Assembly: GCA_039000515.1 (NCBI GenBank)
Contig: JBCFYV010011135.1
Location: 29,975,876 to 30,039,875, forward strand
DNA from: Timema cristinae
Lineage: Eukaryota > Arthropoda > Insecta > Phasmatodea > Timematidae
Reading direction: 5' to 3'
Length of the DNA stretch: 64,000 bases
Positions within the stretch are counted from its first letter, which is position 1; the number at the start of each line of letters is the position of its first letter. Position numbers and translations under genes: made by a program. The notes beneath the pieces are model-generated. The model had not been told where the DNA came from, made no database searches, and saw nothing but the letters and a program-made list of their open reading frames with translations. Shown piece after piece: positions 43,594 through 55,700 of the stretch.

Positions 43594-44015
43594 GTCAATA
43601 TAAATAAAATATTACCCCGACACAAGCACGGAGTTTAATTTTACTTACGGTGACCTGGTGGTCTAGGGGTAAGGTGTCAGACTTCTATGCTGGCGGCCGG
43701 GGTTCAATCCTCGGTCCCGGCACAGATTTATCTAATTACCAAACCCTTTCTTCACCTCTAACAAGACATCTTGTGAATGTGGGGAATGCCAGGCCTCCAC
43801 CGTGGTTCGGATCCCACGTTAAACTGTAGGTCCTCCATTTCATCTCACAATCACCCTACCATTACACATTAGCGTAAGTGCGTATAACCCGAACGGGTAG
43901 TAAGACATGGTGCTGCTAATAATAATAATAGTAATAATTTTACTTACATGGTGATATCAACAGCTGTTGAATAGCTGTCATGAAACTTTTTAAATTAAGA
44001 GAAAAAGTTGCCGTT
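43594..44015. mobile_element. Palindromic MITE copy 3, split by a SINE-A, right arm lost
   Basis: Left arm ...GAGTTTAATTTTACTTAC | ATGGTGATATCAACAGCTGT...; centre AAGAGAAAAAGTTGCCGTTA. Compare 34495-34743. Confidence 0.75.
43649..43935 (+). mobile_element. SINE-A inserted in MITE copy 3, 12-bp duplication
   Basis: Full length; flanked by AATTTTACTTAC at 43637-43648 and 43936-43947. Confidence 0.95.
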
Positions 44016-44019
44016 AAAC

Positions 44020-44115
44020 ACAGTGAATGATAACATTTTAGTTCATGCCGAGAATCAAACTTGAGACCCTTAGTTTAATAGGCAGACACGCTACCCACTG
44101 AGCTAATCGGCTTTC
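44020..44115 (-). mobile_element. SINE-E head fragment
   Basis: B-box GAGAATCAAACTTG and A-box region CTACCCACTGAGCTAATCGG, inverted; tail lost. Confidence 0.65.
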
Positions 44116-44163
44116 TAATGTTGTCATGTTGAACACTCGATACCGAATTTAACTAATATAATT

Positions 44164-44185
<22 letters not shown>

Positions 44186-44196
<11 letters not shown>

Positions 44197-44392
44197 TTTA
44201 GCACCGTGTCTTACTACCCGTTCGTGTTATACGCATATATACTAATTACGGTTATGGGTTAAGGATGAGTAAAATTTATTTGGAGGAAAAACCACCTTCA
44301 CTACACCTTACCGGGCTTTGAATCCAGATCTCCTCCTCATCGGAAGTTGAGCGAGCGTGACGCCTTAGACCACGCGTCCACCAAAGTGTGGG
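44186..44392 (-). mobile_element. SINE-C copy after an (AT)n run
   Basis: Tail TAGCACCGTGTCTTACTACC, body GGAGGAAAAACCACCTTCAC, degraded B-box, head ACCACGCGTCCACCAAAG. Preceded by (AT)n at 44160-44187. Confidence 0.78.
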
Positions 44393-44637
44393 TATATTTA
44401 TTGTAACCCGGTGTTCACGTTACGATCCAGCTGACGGGTGTTTTTCTGTCCTCGGAATGGCTGTTACTCTCAATCCTCGTTCCTGGAACTGTTGGAGCAT
44501 GTAGACTCCTTCAACCGTCTCCTCCCGACTATCCGGGGACTGCGCCACTAATGAGTGTGTCTGACGGAGCGATGACCTCTTGGAGTATCACTTTGTTTGG
44601 AGATAGATAGATCTTTTCTTGGCGATGTTTAGATGTG

Positions 44638-44930
44638 TCTCAACTAAGGGACGTGTGTATAAACTAAGGGACGTGTGTATAAACTAAGGGACGTGTGTAT
44701 AAACTAAGGGACGTGTGTATAAACTAAGGGACGTGTGTATAAACTAAGGGACGTGTGTATGAACTAAGGGACGTGTATGCACTAAGGGACGTGCGTCTGA
44801 ACTAAGGGACGTGTGTATGCACTAAGGGACGTGTGTCTGAACTAAGGGACGTGTGTATGCACTAAGGGACGTGTCTCTGAACTAAGGGACGTGTGTCTGA
44901 ACTAAGGGACGTGCGTCTGTCTGAATCTGG
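44638..44930. repeat. 20-bp minisatellite, ~14.5 copies
   Basis: Unit AACTAAGGGACGTGTGTATA. The first six are identical; later copies alternate GTGTATGC and GTGTCTGA. Confidence 0.96.
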
Positions 44931-45255
44931 GTATTGGTTTTTTCACCGAGAAATGGATCACGAGAGTATTAACAAATAATTTACTTGTAAATATTTTAAA
45001 TTTGTCTAGGGAAATTTTTGTTCATTTTATGGCCATTAGGAATTTCTACGTCTAATCTTTTATTGCTTTGCTTCATTATTTAGGTTTTTTTTTTTTTGCA
45101 AATTTAAGTCATTTTTGACATTTTGCTTATGTACATTTTAAAATACTATCTATATTATAATAAATAATGCATAGATATTCAAACATAAATGTTTCCAACT
45201 CACATTTGTCGGAATAAGAAGATAATGTTGGCCATAAACTTTGTATCCTCTTTGC
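44931..45255. other. No gene recognised
   Basis: AT-rich unique sequence between two arrays. Confidence 0.45.
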
Positions 45256-45258
45256 TTG

Positions 45259-46030
45259 TTTAGTTGTAAAATACACATTCCTGGTGAGACTACAACTAGG
45301 CTGGAGAGGGTTGCGTTGGGAGGGGGTAGCTATTACTTCTGAAGCAGATATTTGTAAATCAATATTATATTCAGCAGAATACAAGAGTTTAGTTGTAAAA
45401 TACACATTCTGGTGAGACTGCAACTAGACTGGAGAGGTTGCTTTGGGAGGGGTAGCTTTTTACTTCTGAAGCATATATTTGTAAATCAATATTATATTCA
45501 GCAGAATACAAGAGTTTAGTTGTAAAATACACATTCCTGGTGAGACTGCAACTAGACTGGAGAGGTTGCGTTGGAGGGGGTAGATATTACTTCTGAAGCA
45601 GATTTTGTAATCAATATTATATTCACCAGAATACAAGAGTTTAGTTGTAAAATACACATTCTGTGAGACTACAACTAGATGGAGAGGGTTGCGTTAGGAG
45701 GGAGGTAGCTATTACTTCTGAAGCATATATTGTAAATCAATATTATATTCAGCAGATACAAGAGTTTAGTTGTAAAATACACATTCCTGGTGAGACTGCA
45801 ACTAGACTGGAGAGGGTTGCGTTGGGAGGGGTAGATATTACTTCTGAAGCAGATATTTGTAAATCAATATTATATTCACCAGAATACAAGAGTTTAGTTG
45901 TAAAATACACATTCCTGGTGAGACTACAACTAGACTGGAGAGGGTTGCGTTAGGAGGGGGTAACTATCACTTCTGAAGCAGATATTTGTAAATCAATATT
46001 ATATTCAGCAGAATACAAGAGTTTAGTTAT
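45259..46030. repeat. ~125-130-bp minisatellite, about 6 copies
   Basis: The unit contains GTTTAGTTGTAAAATACACA, TTCCTGGTGAGACTACAACT, AGACTGGAGAGGGTTGCGTT and CTTCTGAAGCAGATATTTGT. It has the longest unit in the window. Confidence 0.94.
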
Positions 46031-46695
46031 TAAAGGCTCTTTATTGCAGTTTTCATCTGTAGAGTGCGTGTTTTATTTAAATATATTCTTTATTACCACT
46101 CATAATCTAACTTGGAGGCGTCCAAGACTTGTTGTAGCTCTAACCGGCCAGTAACACGATAGGTCAGACACTTCCCTCCACATTAGATCGTCTGGTTTTA
46201 TAAATATGGCTCGCAGGTGAAAAGGAGCATGAGCTACAAGATTATCTACTTAATATCGTCCCCAAAATATTTCCATATCTCCTGATAAAACCTAATAAAA
46301 GTCTGGGAACTTTATATACGACACAAGGGCTGAACACTCTGCCCGGATAATGCACGGTTAAACAGACGTGTGAAAATTGAGGGTGGGTTGGGAAGGGGTT
46401 TGAAGACTAGCGCCGCGATGCCAGGCGTCTGAAGATGGAGTGACGTCAGTGGCGTCCCCTTCTTCTTTCTCACACCATTCGCCGACACTTTTAAATTATT
46501 GGACCTGGGAAGAGATGGGTTTGGAGCTTGAAGGCGTTTAACGGCGCTTTCTTTCTTTCTTTTTATTTCTCAGCGTGATATCAGTCAATATGTCTATATA
46601 TGGCTTTAAAGAAATAGTCTTCAGACCGCTGAATGAAATCCTGGAAGGGGGGACGAATTAAATAGATTATTTTAGATATTTTTATAGTAAAAAAA
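46031..46695. other. No gene recognised
   Basis: Unique sequence; a 106-codon - strand frame at 46581-46901 is AT-driven and overlaps SINE remnants. Confidence 0.45.
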
Positions 46696-46901
46696 AAGCT
46701 GCGGTGTTCGCATGGTCTTATACATCTTAAACATTTATCCGTAAATTCAGCCTTCTTCAAATATTTATGTCGCCACCTTTCTAGAAAAATAAAAATAATA
46801 AATGTACATTTTAATATACAACTATCTAATTTTCTTCTATCAGTTTCAATAATTCGGAAGTACATGTTAATTATATTTGTGAGCGTATAAGACTCACTCA
46901 A

Positions 46902-47118
46902 CCCGCCTCGGTGGCATGGTTAGCTAGCGCGCTGGTTTCGTGTTGAGCTCGACTGCTGAGGACGGGGAGATCGAGGTTTTAATCTCAGTCGGGTGAACTG
47001 GGGCGAGGGAGTTGTTTCCTAAATGGTTTTCTACTTTACCTCCACGCAAATTCAACCTTCCCAATTCCTAACCCATTAGCGTAAATACTACTTAAGCGTA
47101 TAGTCCGACGCGGTGCTA
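46902..47118 (+). mobile_element. SINE-B copy, internally deleted
   Basis: AACCCGCCTCGGTGGCATGG, B-box-like GAGGTTTTAATCTC, body CCTCCACGCAAATTCAACCT (deletion), tail end GACGCGGTGCTA. Confidence 0.82.
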
Positions 47119-47139
47119 TGTATTTAATTAGAAGACTCA

Positions 47140-47359
47140 AAGAGATACAGCGAAATATTTAATTCTACTATGAGTTATTTCAAAATATGGTTTACGCCAA
47201 AATAAAGTCGAAAGATTCCAACAGGGCTCCTTTTTTTTCTTAACAACCCTTTCTTTTGAGTTTTATTAATAGAAAACAAATATGTGAAAATGTGATATTA
47301 GCTCATTATAAACGACTTTTTAATTATATTTCTGGAGATATGAGATTAGTCTTGATGAA
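47140..47359 (-). repeat. Unique flank of the inverted 78-bp array
   Basis: On the - strand it matches 41041-41096 plus 42485-42655 and lacks the PIF-like element: an empty-site allele of that insertion. Confidence 0.8.
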
Positions 47360-49330
47360 AAAGGGTTCTATATTTAGCCTTCCTCTAACAAATACAATCA
47401 TTGTTTGATATTTGAGAACTAGTAGCGAGCTTTCCTCTTTACCTTGAGATAAGAAGTTACCTCTAACAAATACAGTCATTGTTCGATATTTGAGAACTAG
47501 CAGCGAGCTTTCCTCTTTACCTTGAGATAAGAAGTTTCCTCTAACAAATACAGTCATTGTTTGATATTTGAGAACTAGCAGCGATCTTTCCTCTTTACCT
47601 TGAGATAAGAAGTTTCCTCTAACAAATACAATCATTGTTTGATATTTGAGAACTAGCAGCGAGCTTTCCTCTTTACCTTGAGATAAAAAGTTTCCTCTAA
47701 CAAATACAGCCATTGTTTGATATTTGAGAACTAGCAGCGAGCTTTCCTCTTTACCTCGAGATAAAAAGTTTCCTCTAACAAATACAGTCATTGTTTGATA
47801 TTTGAGAACTAGCAGCGATCTTTCCTCTTTACCTCGAGATAAAAAGTTTCCTCAAACAAATAGTCATTGTTTGATATTTGAGAACTAGCAGCGATCTTTC
47901 CTCTTTACCTCGAGATAAAAAGTTTCCTCTAACAAATACAGCCATTGTTTGATATTTGAGAACTAGCAGCGAGCTTTCCTCTTTACCTTGAAATAAGAAG
48001 TTTCCTCTAACAAATACAGTCATTGTTTGATATTTGAAAACTAGCAGCGAGCTTTCCTCTTTACCTCGAGATAAGAAGTTTCCTCAAACAAATACAGTCA
48101 TTGTTTGATATTTGAGAACTAGCAGCAAGCTTTCTTCTTTACCTTGAGATAAGAAGTTTCCTCTAACAAATACAGGCATTGTTTGATATTTGAGAACTAG
48201 CAGCAAGCTTTCTTCTTTACCTTGAGATAAGAAGTTTCCTCTAACAAATACAGTCATTATTTGATATTTGAGAACTAACAGCGAGCTTTCCTTTTATCTT
48301 TAGATAAGAAGTTTCCTCTAACAAATACAGTCATTGTTTGATATTTGAGAACTAGCAGCGAACTTTCCTCTTTACCTCGAGATAAGAAGTTTCCTCAAAC
48401 AAATACAGTCATTGTTTGATATTTGAGAACTAGCAGCGAGCATTCCTCTTTACTTCGAGATAAGAAGTTTCCTCTAACAAATACAGTCATTGTTTGATAT
48501 TTGAGAACTAGCAGCAAGCTTTCTTCTTTACCTTGAGATAAGAAGTTTCCTCTAACAAAAACAGTCATTGTTTGATATTTGAGAACTAGCAGCTAGTTTT
48601 CTTCTTTATCTTGAGATAAGAAGTTTCCCCTAACAAATACAGTCATTGTTTGATATTTGAGAACTAGCAGCGAGCTTTCCTCTTTACCTCGAGATAAGAA
48701 GTTTCCTCTAACAAATACAGTCATTGTTTGATATTTGAGAACTAGCAGCGAGCTTTCCTCTTTAGCTTGTGATAAGAAGTTTCCTCTAACAAATACAGTC
48801 ATTGTTTGATATTTGAGAACTAGCAGCAAGTTTTCTTCTTTATCTTGAGATAAGAAGTTTCCCCTAACAAATACAGTCATTGTTTGATATTTGAGAACTA
48901 GCAGCTAGTTTTCTTCTTTATCTTGAGATAAGAAGTTTCCCCTAACAAATACAGTCATTGTTTGATATTTGAGAACTAGCAGCGAGCTTTCCTCTTTGCC
49001 TTGAGATAAGAAGTTTCCTCTAACAAATACAGTCATTGTTTGATATTTGAGAACTAGCAGCGAGCATTCTTCTTTACCTTGAGATAAGAAGTTTCCTCTA
49101 ACAAATACAGTCATTGTTTGATATTTGAGAACTAGCAGCGAGCTTTCCTCTTTGCCTTGAGATAAGAAGTTTCCTCTAACAAATACAGTTATTGTTTGAT
49201 ATTTGAGAACTAGCAGCGAGCTTTCCTCTTTACCTCGAGATAAGAAGTTTCCTCTAACAAATACAGTCGTTGTTTGATATTTGAGAACTAGCAGCAAGTT
49301 TTCCTCTTTACCTTGTGATAAGAAGTCTCC
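47360..49330 (-). repeat. 78-bp minisatellite, inverted array, ~25 copies
   Basis: Same unit as 40013-41040 on the opposite strand: GCAGCGAGCTTTCCTCTTTA + CCTTGAGATAAGAAGTTTCC + TCTAACAAATACAGTCATTG + TTTGATATTTGAGAACTA. Variants: CTCGAG, AAGCTTTCTTC, CCTCAAACAAATA. The 26-residue - frame is kept for runs of up to five units between breaks. Confidence 0.97.
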
Positions 49331-49453
49331 TAGTTTTCTTTCCCCTCTTTCTTATTTAAATGACAAAGGGTGGTTGTAGGTGAAGGGAAAAATGGAGGTC
49401 TAGTCCCAGAGAACGACACACACCAGTGATAACATGTTTGTTTACGTTCCCAG

Positions 49454-49740
49454 GAACAGGTGCCGACAAACTGTTCAAGATTTGTCACCCATTCCGTGAC
49501 GGCTGTGAAGTGCTGGGCGTGTGCCTCGTAGCGGCGGCCCGCAGCGTCCTGTATGGCACGTGCGTCTCGCCGCCCCCCAGCCGCCCGCCGCCGCCGCCTC
49601 TCGCCGCCGCCGTATTCAGCCCCCCTGGCGCTCCCAACATGGTGAAGACCTTCCAGGCCTACCTGCCCAACTGCCATCGGACGTATTCGTGCATCCACTG
49701 CCGCGCGCACCTGGCCAACCACGACGAGCTCATATCAAAG
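49454..49740 (+). CDS. YPEL: YPEL exon containing the start codon (5' UTR plus codons 1-34)
   Basis: A pyrimidine-rich tract ending in CCCAG at 49453 looks like a 3' splice site, so this exon probably starts at 49454 with an upstream non-coding exon elsewhere. The coding part is 49639-49740 (codons 1-34, including the first CxxC pair) and ends at a GTAGGT donor. The 185 nt before the ATG are GC-rich, hold a (CCG)n run at about 49570-49613, and have no stop in frame with the ATG. Translation from the canonical ATG is preferred because family members start MVKTF. Exon start confidence is moderate; the coding part is near certain. Confidence 0.85.
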
Positions 49741-52700
49741 GTAGGTCCATGGCTCTCGGTGGAGATATTGCACTGGGGGAGATATTGCACTGGGGGAGAT
49801 ATAGCACTGGGGGAGATATAACACTTGGAGAGATATAGCACTGTGGGAAATATAACTTGGGGAGATATATAACTTGGGGGAATATAAATTAGGGTGGTAT
49901 ATCACGGGGGAGGGGGAATATGTACATGTCAAAGCAAGCGTTAGTTAAAATCAGATAATTTTGATCCTATTAGACGGAATGTTGGTGATATGATTTGGCA
50001 ACACTGGTCCTGTTAGTAGCACGTGGGTCTCAAGGTGAGCATTACCGGGTCAAGTTTGGGAACCCCCGAGTGTTAGGCTATCGCGTGTAGCACGCGTGTT
50101 GTGCGGGTAGCAGTCAGAGCTGGCAGGGGTCGAGCCTTAGCTGCTTGCACTTTTGTTTATTGTGGTCAACATGAATAGTAACTAGTTATCAAGAGCGACA
50201 GTTACAGAGCACATGACTTGACGTATGAATATATGAAAATGGTTTCAATATACGTTTATACCTGTCAGATACGATCCTTCATACTAAAATCCTTCTCTAC
50301 ACTCATAGCACGAAGACCACCTTTCCCCGATCACCCCCTCGCTCATTATTTAAAGGACCTGCACCTGAATCGAACCAAGGAAGGGGGTTCCCGAGTCCAG
50401 CTGTGGTTTATTGGGTCGCACGTGTATATCCATCTGCCCGTAGAGGTCATGACCCCTTTGCACGTGTACCCCCTCCCTGAAGAACCGCATGACAACACGG
50501 TCTGTGCGCATGCGCTGGGTGGCCTGGGTGTCGCTCTGTCTCTGTCTGGTCGAATGGTACAAGCGCTCATCTGGACCCTACTGGTCGATACTCGCTCTAC
50601 TTTGTGACGTAACACTGCCTGGGAGATACACTCGCTCTACTTTGTGACGTAACACTGCCTGGGAGATACACTCGCTCTACTTTGTGACGTAACACTGCCT
50701 GGGAGATACACTCGCTCTACTTTGTGACGTAACACTGCCTGGGAGATACACTCGCTCTACTTTGTGACGTAACATTGCCTGGGAGATACACTAGCTCTAC
50801 TTTGTGACGTAACACTGCCTGGGAGATACACTAGCTCTACTTTGTGACGTAACATTGCCTGGGAGATACACTCGCTCTACTTTGTGACGTAACATTGCCT
50901 GGGAGATACACTCGCTCTACTTTGTGACGTAACACTGCCTGGGAGATACACTAGCTCTACTTTGTGACGTAACACTGCCTGGGAGATACACTCGCTCTAC
51001 TTTGTGACGTAACACTGCCTGGGAGATACACTCGCTCTACTTTGTGACGTAACATTGCCTGGGAGATACACTAGCTCCACTTTGTGACGTAACATTGCCT
51101 GGGAGATACACTAGCTCTACTTTGTGACGTTAACACTGCCTGGGAGATACACTAGCTCTACTTTGTGACGTAACATTGCCTGGGAGATACACTAGCTCTA
51201 CTTTGTGACGTAACACTGCCTGGGAGATACACTCGCTCTACTTTGTGACGTAACATTGCCTGGGAGATACACTAGCTCCACTTTGTGACGTAACATTGCC
51301 TGGGAGATACACTAGCTCTACTTTGTGACGTTAACACTGCCTGGGAGATACACTAGCTCTACTTTGTGACGTAACACTGCCTTAGAATAGGTTCATAAAT
51401 CAAACAGAAGTCGTTACAATTATATCCTGCTATCCATTAGTAAATATATAGAACTGGCTGTGTAGTACTAGACGTGCTGTCCCAGGTTAAGTTAGTTTGT
51501 AAGTCCTGCTAGTCATTTAGTCAATATCTAGTGGTAAGAGTTCCCGGCTATAGATCCAGAGGTCCCGGGTTCTATCCCCAACACTTCCATACTGTCTGTA
51601 AATAGTTGATCTGGAACAAGGTAAGACTCTGCCTTGTGAGAACAAATGAGGAGCTAAGGTCTAGAAAACTGAGATTAATGGGTGGGGTGTTAGTTGTGCT
51701 TACCACGTGACTCCCTATATCAGCAAATGTTGGCATTATCTTCGTAAACATGCGGCGGCCGCTCGGTCGGTAAAGCTCGCTTGCGTGCTCACACCACGCG
51801 GTTTCCACTCTCTGCCCACAGAAATGGGGGTACATTTCCTCTAAATTCAACCTTTCTCGTTCCTCGTGATTAGTAGATACGCGTATAAACCCAGCGGGTG
51901 GGAGGCCCTTCTAACTGAATTTGATGCTGTCTAAGACGTCAGGCTCACAGTAGCTTGCATTTCCCCTGACGTGATGGCCTCATCTTCAAATCCTCGGTTG
52001 GTTGCATTTTATCAAAATTCCCCCTCCTCTGTCTGTTCACTCGGATAACAAATCTTGTGATTGCCAGGGCTCTCGCTGCCCCTGTATGTCGGTCACACGG
52101 CACACACTGACGCTGGCTGGAGATCGATACGCGTGGTTACCGCGGCTAGCTCGCTCGGTGGGGGCTCGAACCAGTACTATTTGGAAAAATGATCAATTTA
52201 TCTGGTTTTTACTATTGATTCCATGGATAAACTGATTCAATAGAGAGGGAGGGTGATTCCACAGATAAACTGATTCAATAGAGAGGCTGATTCCACAGAT
52301 AAACTGATTCAATAGAGGCTGATTCCACAGATAAACTGATTCAATAGAGAGTATGATTCCACAGATAAACTGATTCAATAGGGAGGCTGATTCCACAGAT
52401 AAACTGATTCAATAGGGAGGGTGATTCCACAGATAAACTGATTCAATAGGGAGGCTGATTCCACAGATAAACTGATTCAATAGAGGCTGATTCCACAGAT
52501 AAACTGATTCAATAGAGAGGATGATTCCACAGATAAACTGATTCAATAGGGAGGCTGATTCCACAGATAAACTGATTCAATAGAGAGGATGATTCCACAG
52601 ATAAACTGATTCAATAGAGAGTATGATTCCACAGATAAACTGATTCAATAGGGAGGCTGATTCCACAGATAAACTGATTCAATAGGGAGGGTGATTCCAC

Positions 52701-55700
52701 AGATAAACTGATTCAATAGGGAGGCTGATTCCACAGATAAACTGATTCAATAGAGGCTGATTCCACAGATAAACTGATTCAATAGAGAGGATGATTCCAT
52801 GGATAAACTGATTCAATAGAGAGGGAGGGTGATTCCACAGATAAACTGTTTCAATAGAGAGGGTGATTCCACAGATAAACTGATTCAATAGGGAGGCTGA
52901 TTCCACAGATAAACTGATTCAATAGAGAGGGTGATTCCACAGATACACTGATTCAATAGGGAAGGTGATTCCACAGATAAACTGTTTCAATAGAGAGGGT
53001 GATTCCACAGATAAACTGATTCAATAGTGAAAGTGACTTGGTAGAAATTAATTGAATATATTATATAATTTAACTGACCAACTAATTTCATCGGGAAATG
53101 TTAAGCTTAAGGCGAAATTAAAAGTGCCGTCAGCCAGATGGGAACCAGTGCGGTCAGAGAAGAGGGGGTGGAGGGGGGGGGGAGTGATTGGAGGGTGTCT
53201 CCGCAGCCACGCATCGGCCGGATCGATTTCGTCCGGTGGCGGCCGTGCAAATTGGGGAGATTTAATTAAAGGCCCCTTTTAGATGACGTCACTCTAGCTG
53301 AGTCTTGTCGGAAGTTATATCGAGGGAGTGGTCAACGTCTTCCTCCCCTTGTCTCCGGGCGATGAGCTCTACTCATAGTTCGCTGACGAGGGAGGAAGAC
53401 CATTTACAAAAAAAGGTATAAATTAGGGGTTGTAGATGGACACCCCTGATACAATGACTCCAATGGCGTCAGTCCGCAATCTGTCGGAGAATATAGTGCC
53501 AACTTTTGCGCGTAAAGGGTGACATGTGACTAGCACAATGAACAGACGGCCGTTAATCTCAGTTTTCTAGACCACAGCCGCTTCTTTTTAATTCAAGTAT
53601 CTCTTCATTTGTCCTGACGAGGCTGAGTTTGACCTTGTGCCAGACCAACTGCTTGGGATCGAACCCCCGACCTCTGACCACAGAGTCTAGAGCGAGATAT
53701 ATAGTTTTTATTGCAACAGTTTGTGTAGGTCCCTGGGGTGTTAGCCCCTAAATCTGGGCCTGCCCCATTTGACCCGACCTGAAGTTTTCTCTACAGTCTC
53801 GAAATCCGCGCCTGTCACCTTGAACCGATCAAAAATAACCGTGCTTCGCCCCTTCGCCCCCGGCCCCCCTACTCCGTGGGGCCACAAGTACGACTGGGAG
53901 GGGGAGGGAGGCATTACTGGATATATTTATATCACCATGTCTTACTACCTGTTCAGGTTATACACATGTATGATAGATTACTTTAATGGGGTACAGATGA
54001 GGAAGGAAGCATTTGCTTGTAGAGAGAATGGAAAACCACCATCAGTACATTCTGCTTGGAATTCGAACCCCGACCTCTACATAATCAACAAACCAAACTT
54101 CACGAAAAATTAATTTAAAACTTTTTTTTTTCAGCACTGCATTTAGTTGTTAAGAATCCCCCGCCTTGGTGGTATAGTTAGCTAACACGCTAGTTTCGTG
54201 TTGAGCTAGACTACCGGGGACAGGGAGTTCGAGCTTCGAATCTCGGTCAGGTGAACTGGGGGCGGTATTTCCTAAATGCGGGTTCACTTCCTTTTAATTC
54301 AACCGTCCCAATTCCTAACCCATTAGGTGACCTGGTGGTCTAGGGGTAAGGTGTCGGACTTCTGTACTGGGGTCCGGGGTTCAATCCTCGATCCCGGCAC
54401 AGATTTATCTGATTACCAAACTCTTCCTTCACCTCTGACAAGACGTGTATTAATCACAACTTGTTAATGTGGGGAATACCAGGCCTTCCACCGTGGTTCG
54501 GATTCCACGTTAAACTGTAGGTCCTCCATTTCATCTCACAATCACCCTACCATTACACATTAGCGTAAGTGCGTATAACCCGAACGGGTAGTAAGACGCG
54601 GTATTAATAATGGGTAGTAAGACGTGGTGCTAAAATAAAATAAAAAATTTAAAAAATGTTAATAAAGATTATGGCTTATAAGTTATACACACAGCCCTTT
54701 ATGGCAAACAAAAGTTGGTATGAAGAGATAAAAGAAAACCCCGAGCAAGGAACTCGATCGATAAAATACTCAAAATATTGAGAAGTTGATTGTGTTCCTT
54801 CTGTAGCAGGTCCTCATGAAGAAGTGAGTAAAGTAAGAAATGCAAACAATAAAATAAAGGTAGCACACTTCAAACACAAACACAAACACTGGACACACAA
54901 GGAGAATTACTACTCACTAAACACCAGTAAGCACAGAAAACTTACACAATCAAAAGGTAGACCTAACAAGGGTTACCAATCAATACTTGTTATTGAAATT
55001 ACCCCCCAAGATCTCCAAAATTACCCAAAAATACCCTCTAACCATTAAAACATTACTAAGGTTTCACTTATTTTTTTTAGGGATTAATAATTTATTTTTC
55101 TTCAACTTTGAAACCACTCTCCTTGACGTTATTACAAATCCGGAACTTTCCGGGGCAATCCCGGACGGGTAGTAAGATTTGAAGAGCCCAACAAGGAGCT
55201 AGGATTGGCTGTATAGTGTTATACTTATTGTTCTAGGTTAAGTTGGCTCATTTTTTTCTGCCTGTTTAAATCTATTTATTTGATGCGGCCCAGGAAAATA
55301 TGCCACATGTCGCCAAAATCATTTTCCCCTTTTTTATTTCTACCAATAGAAAACTTAATTCTGAACAATAAAAATTCATTCTTTAGCAAAATTATTTTTT
55401 ATAATATTTCAAGCATCAATATCTATTTTTACCAATTTTGTGATAAACAGCAGCCAAAGTTTAGGGCATAGTTTCAGTTCCCATGAAATACCTTATTTAA
55501 AGTTAGATTTCTTGTATTATTAGTGTCATGGTAAACCTGTTTACTGGTTGCAATCGTATATTTCGTTCACTATAGGTTTTTACTTGGATGACAGTTCGAA
55601 AATTATATGTTTAGGTTTTGTGTTGCCAACACTTGTAAAAGATCACAGTTTTATTATAAATGTAAATATCTTTAATTACCTGTTAAATTTTACATTTAAA

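Noticed and set aside
49330..49722. 130-codon - strand frame over the YPEL start exon
   Set aside because: It is antisense to a GC-rich exon; the arginine/alanine-rich product is what GC-rich antisense gives by chance.
50218..50607. 129-codon + frame in YPEL intron 1
   Set aside because: No recognisable family, no splice signals, and it runs into the 40-bp array.
54824..55048. 74-codon K/H/N-rich frame
   Set aside because: Intronic and AT-rich, with no similarity seen.
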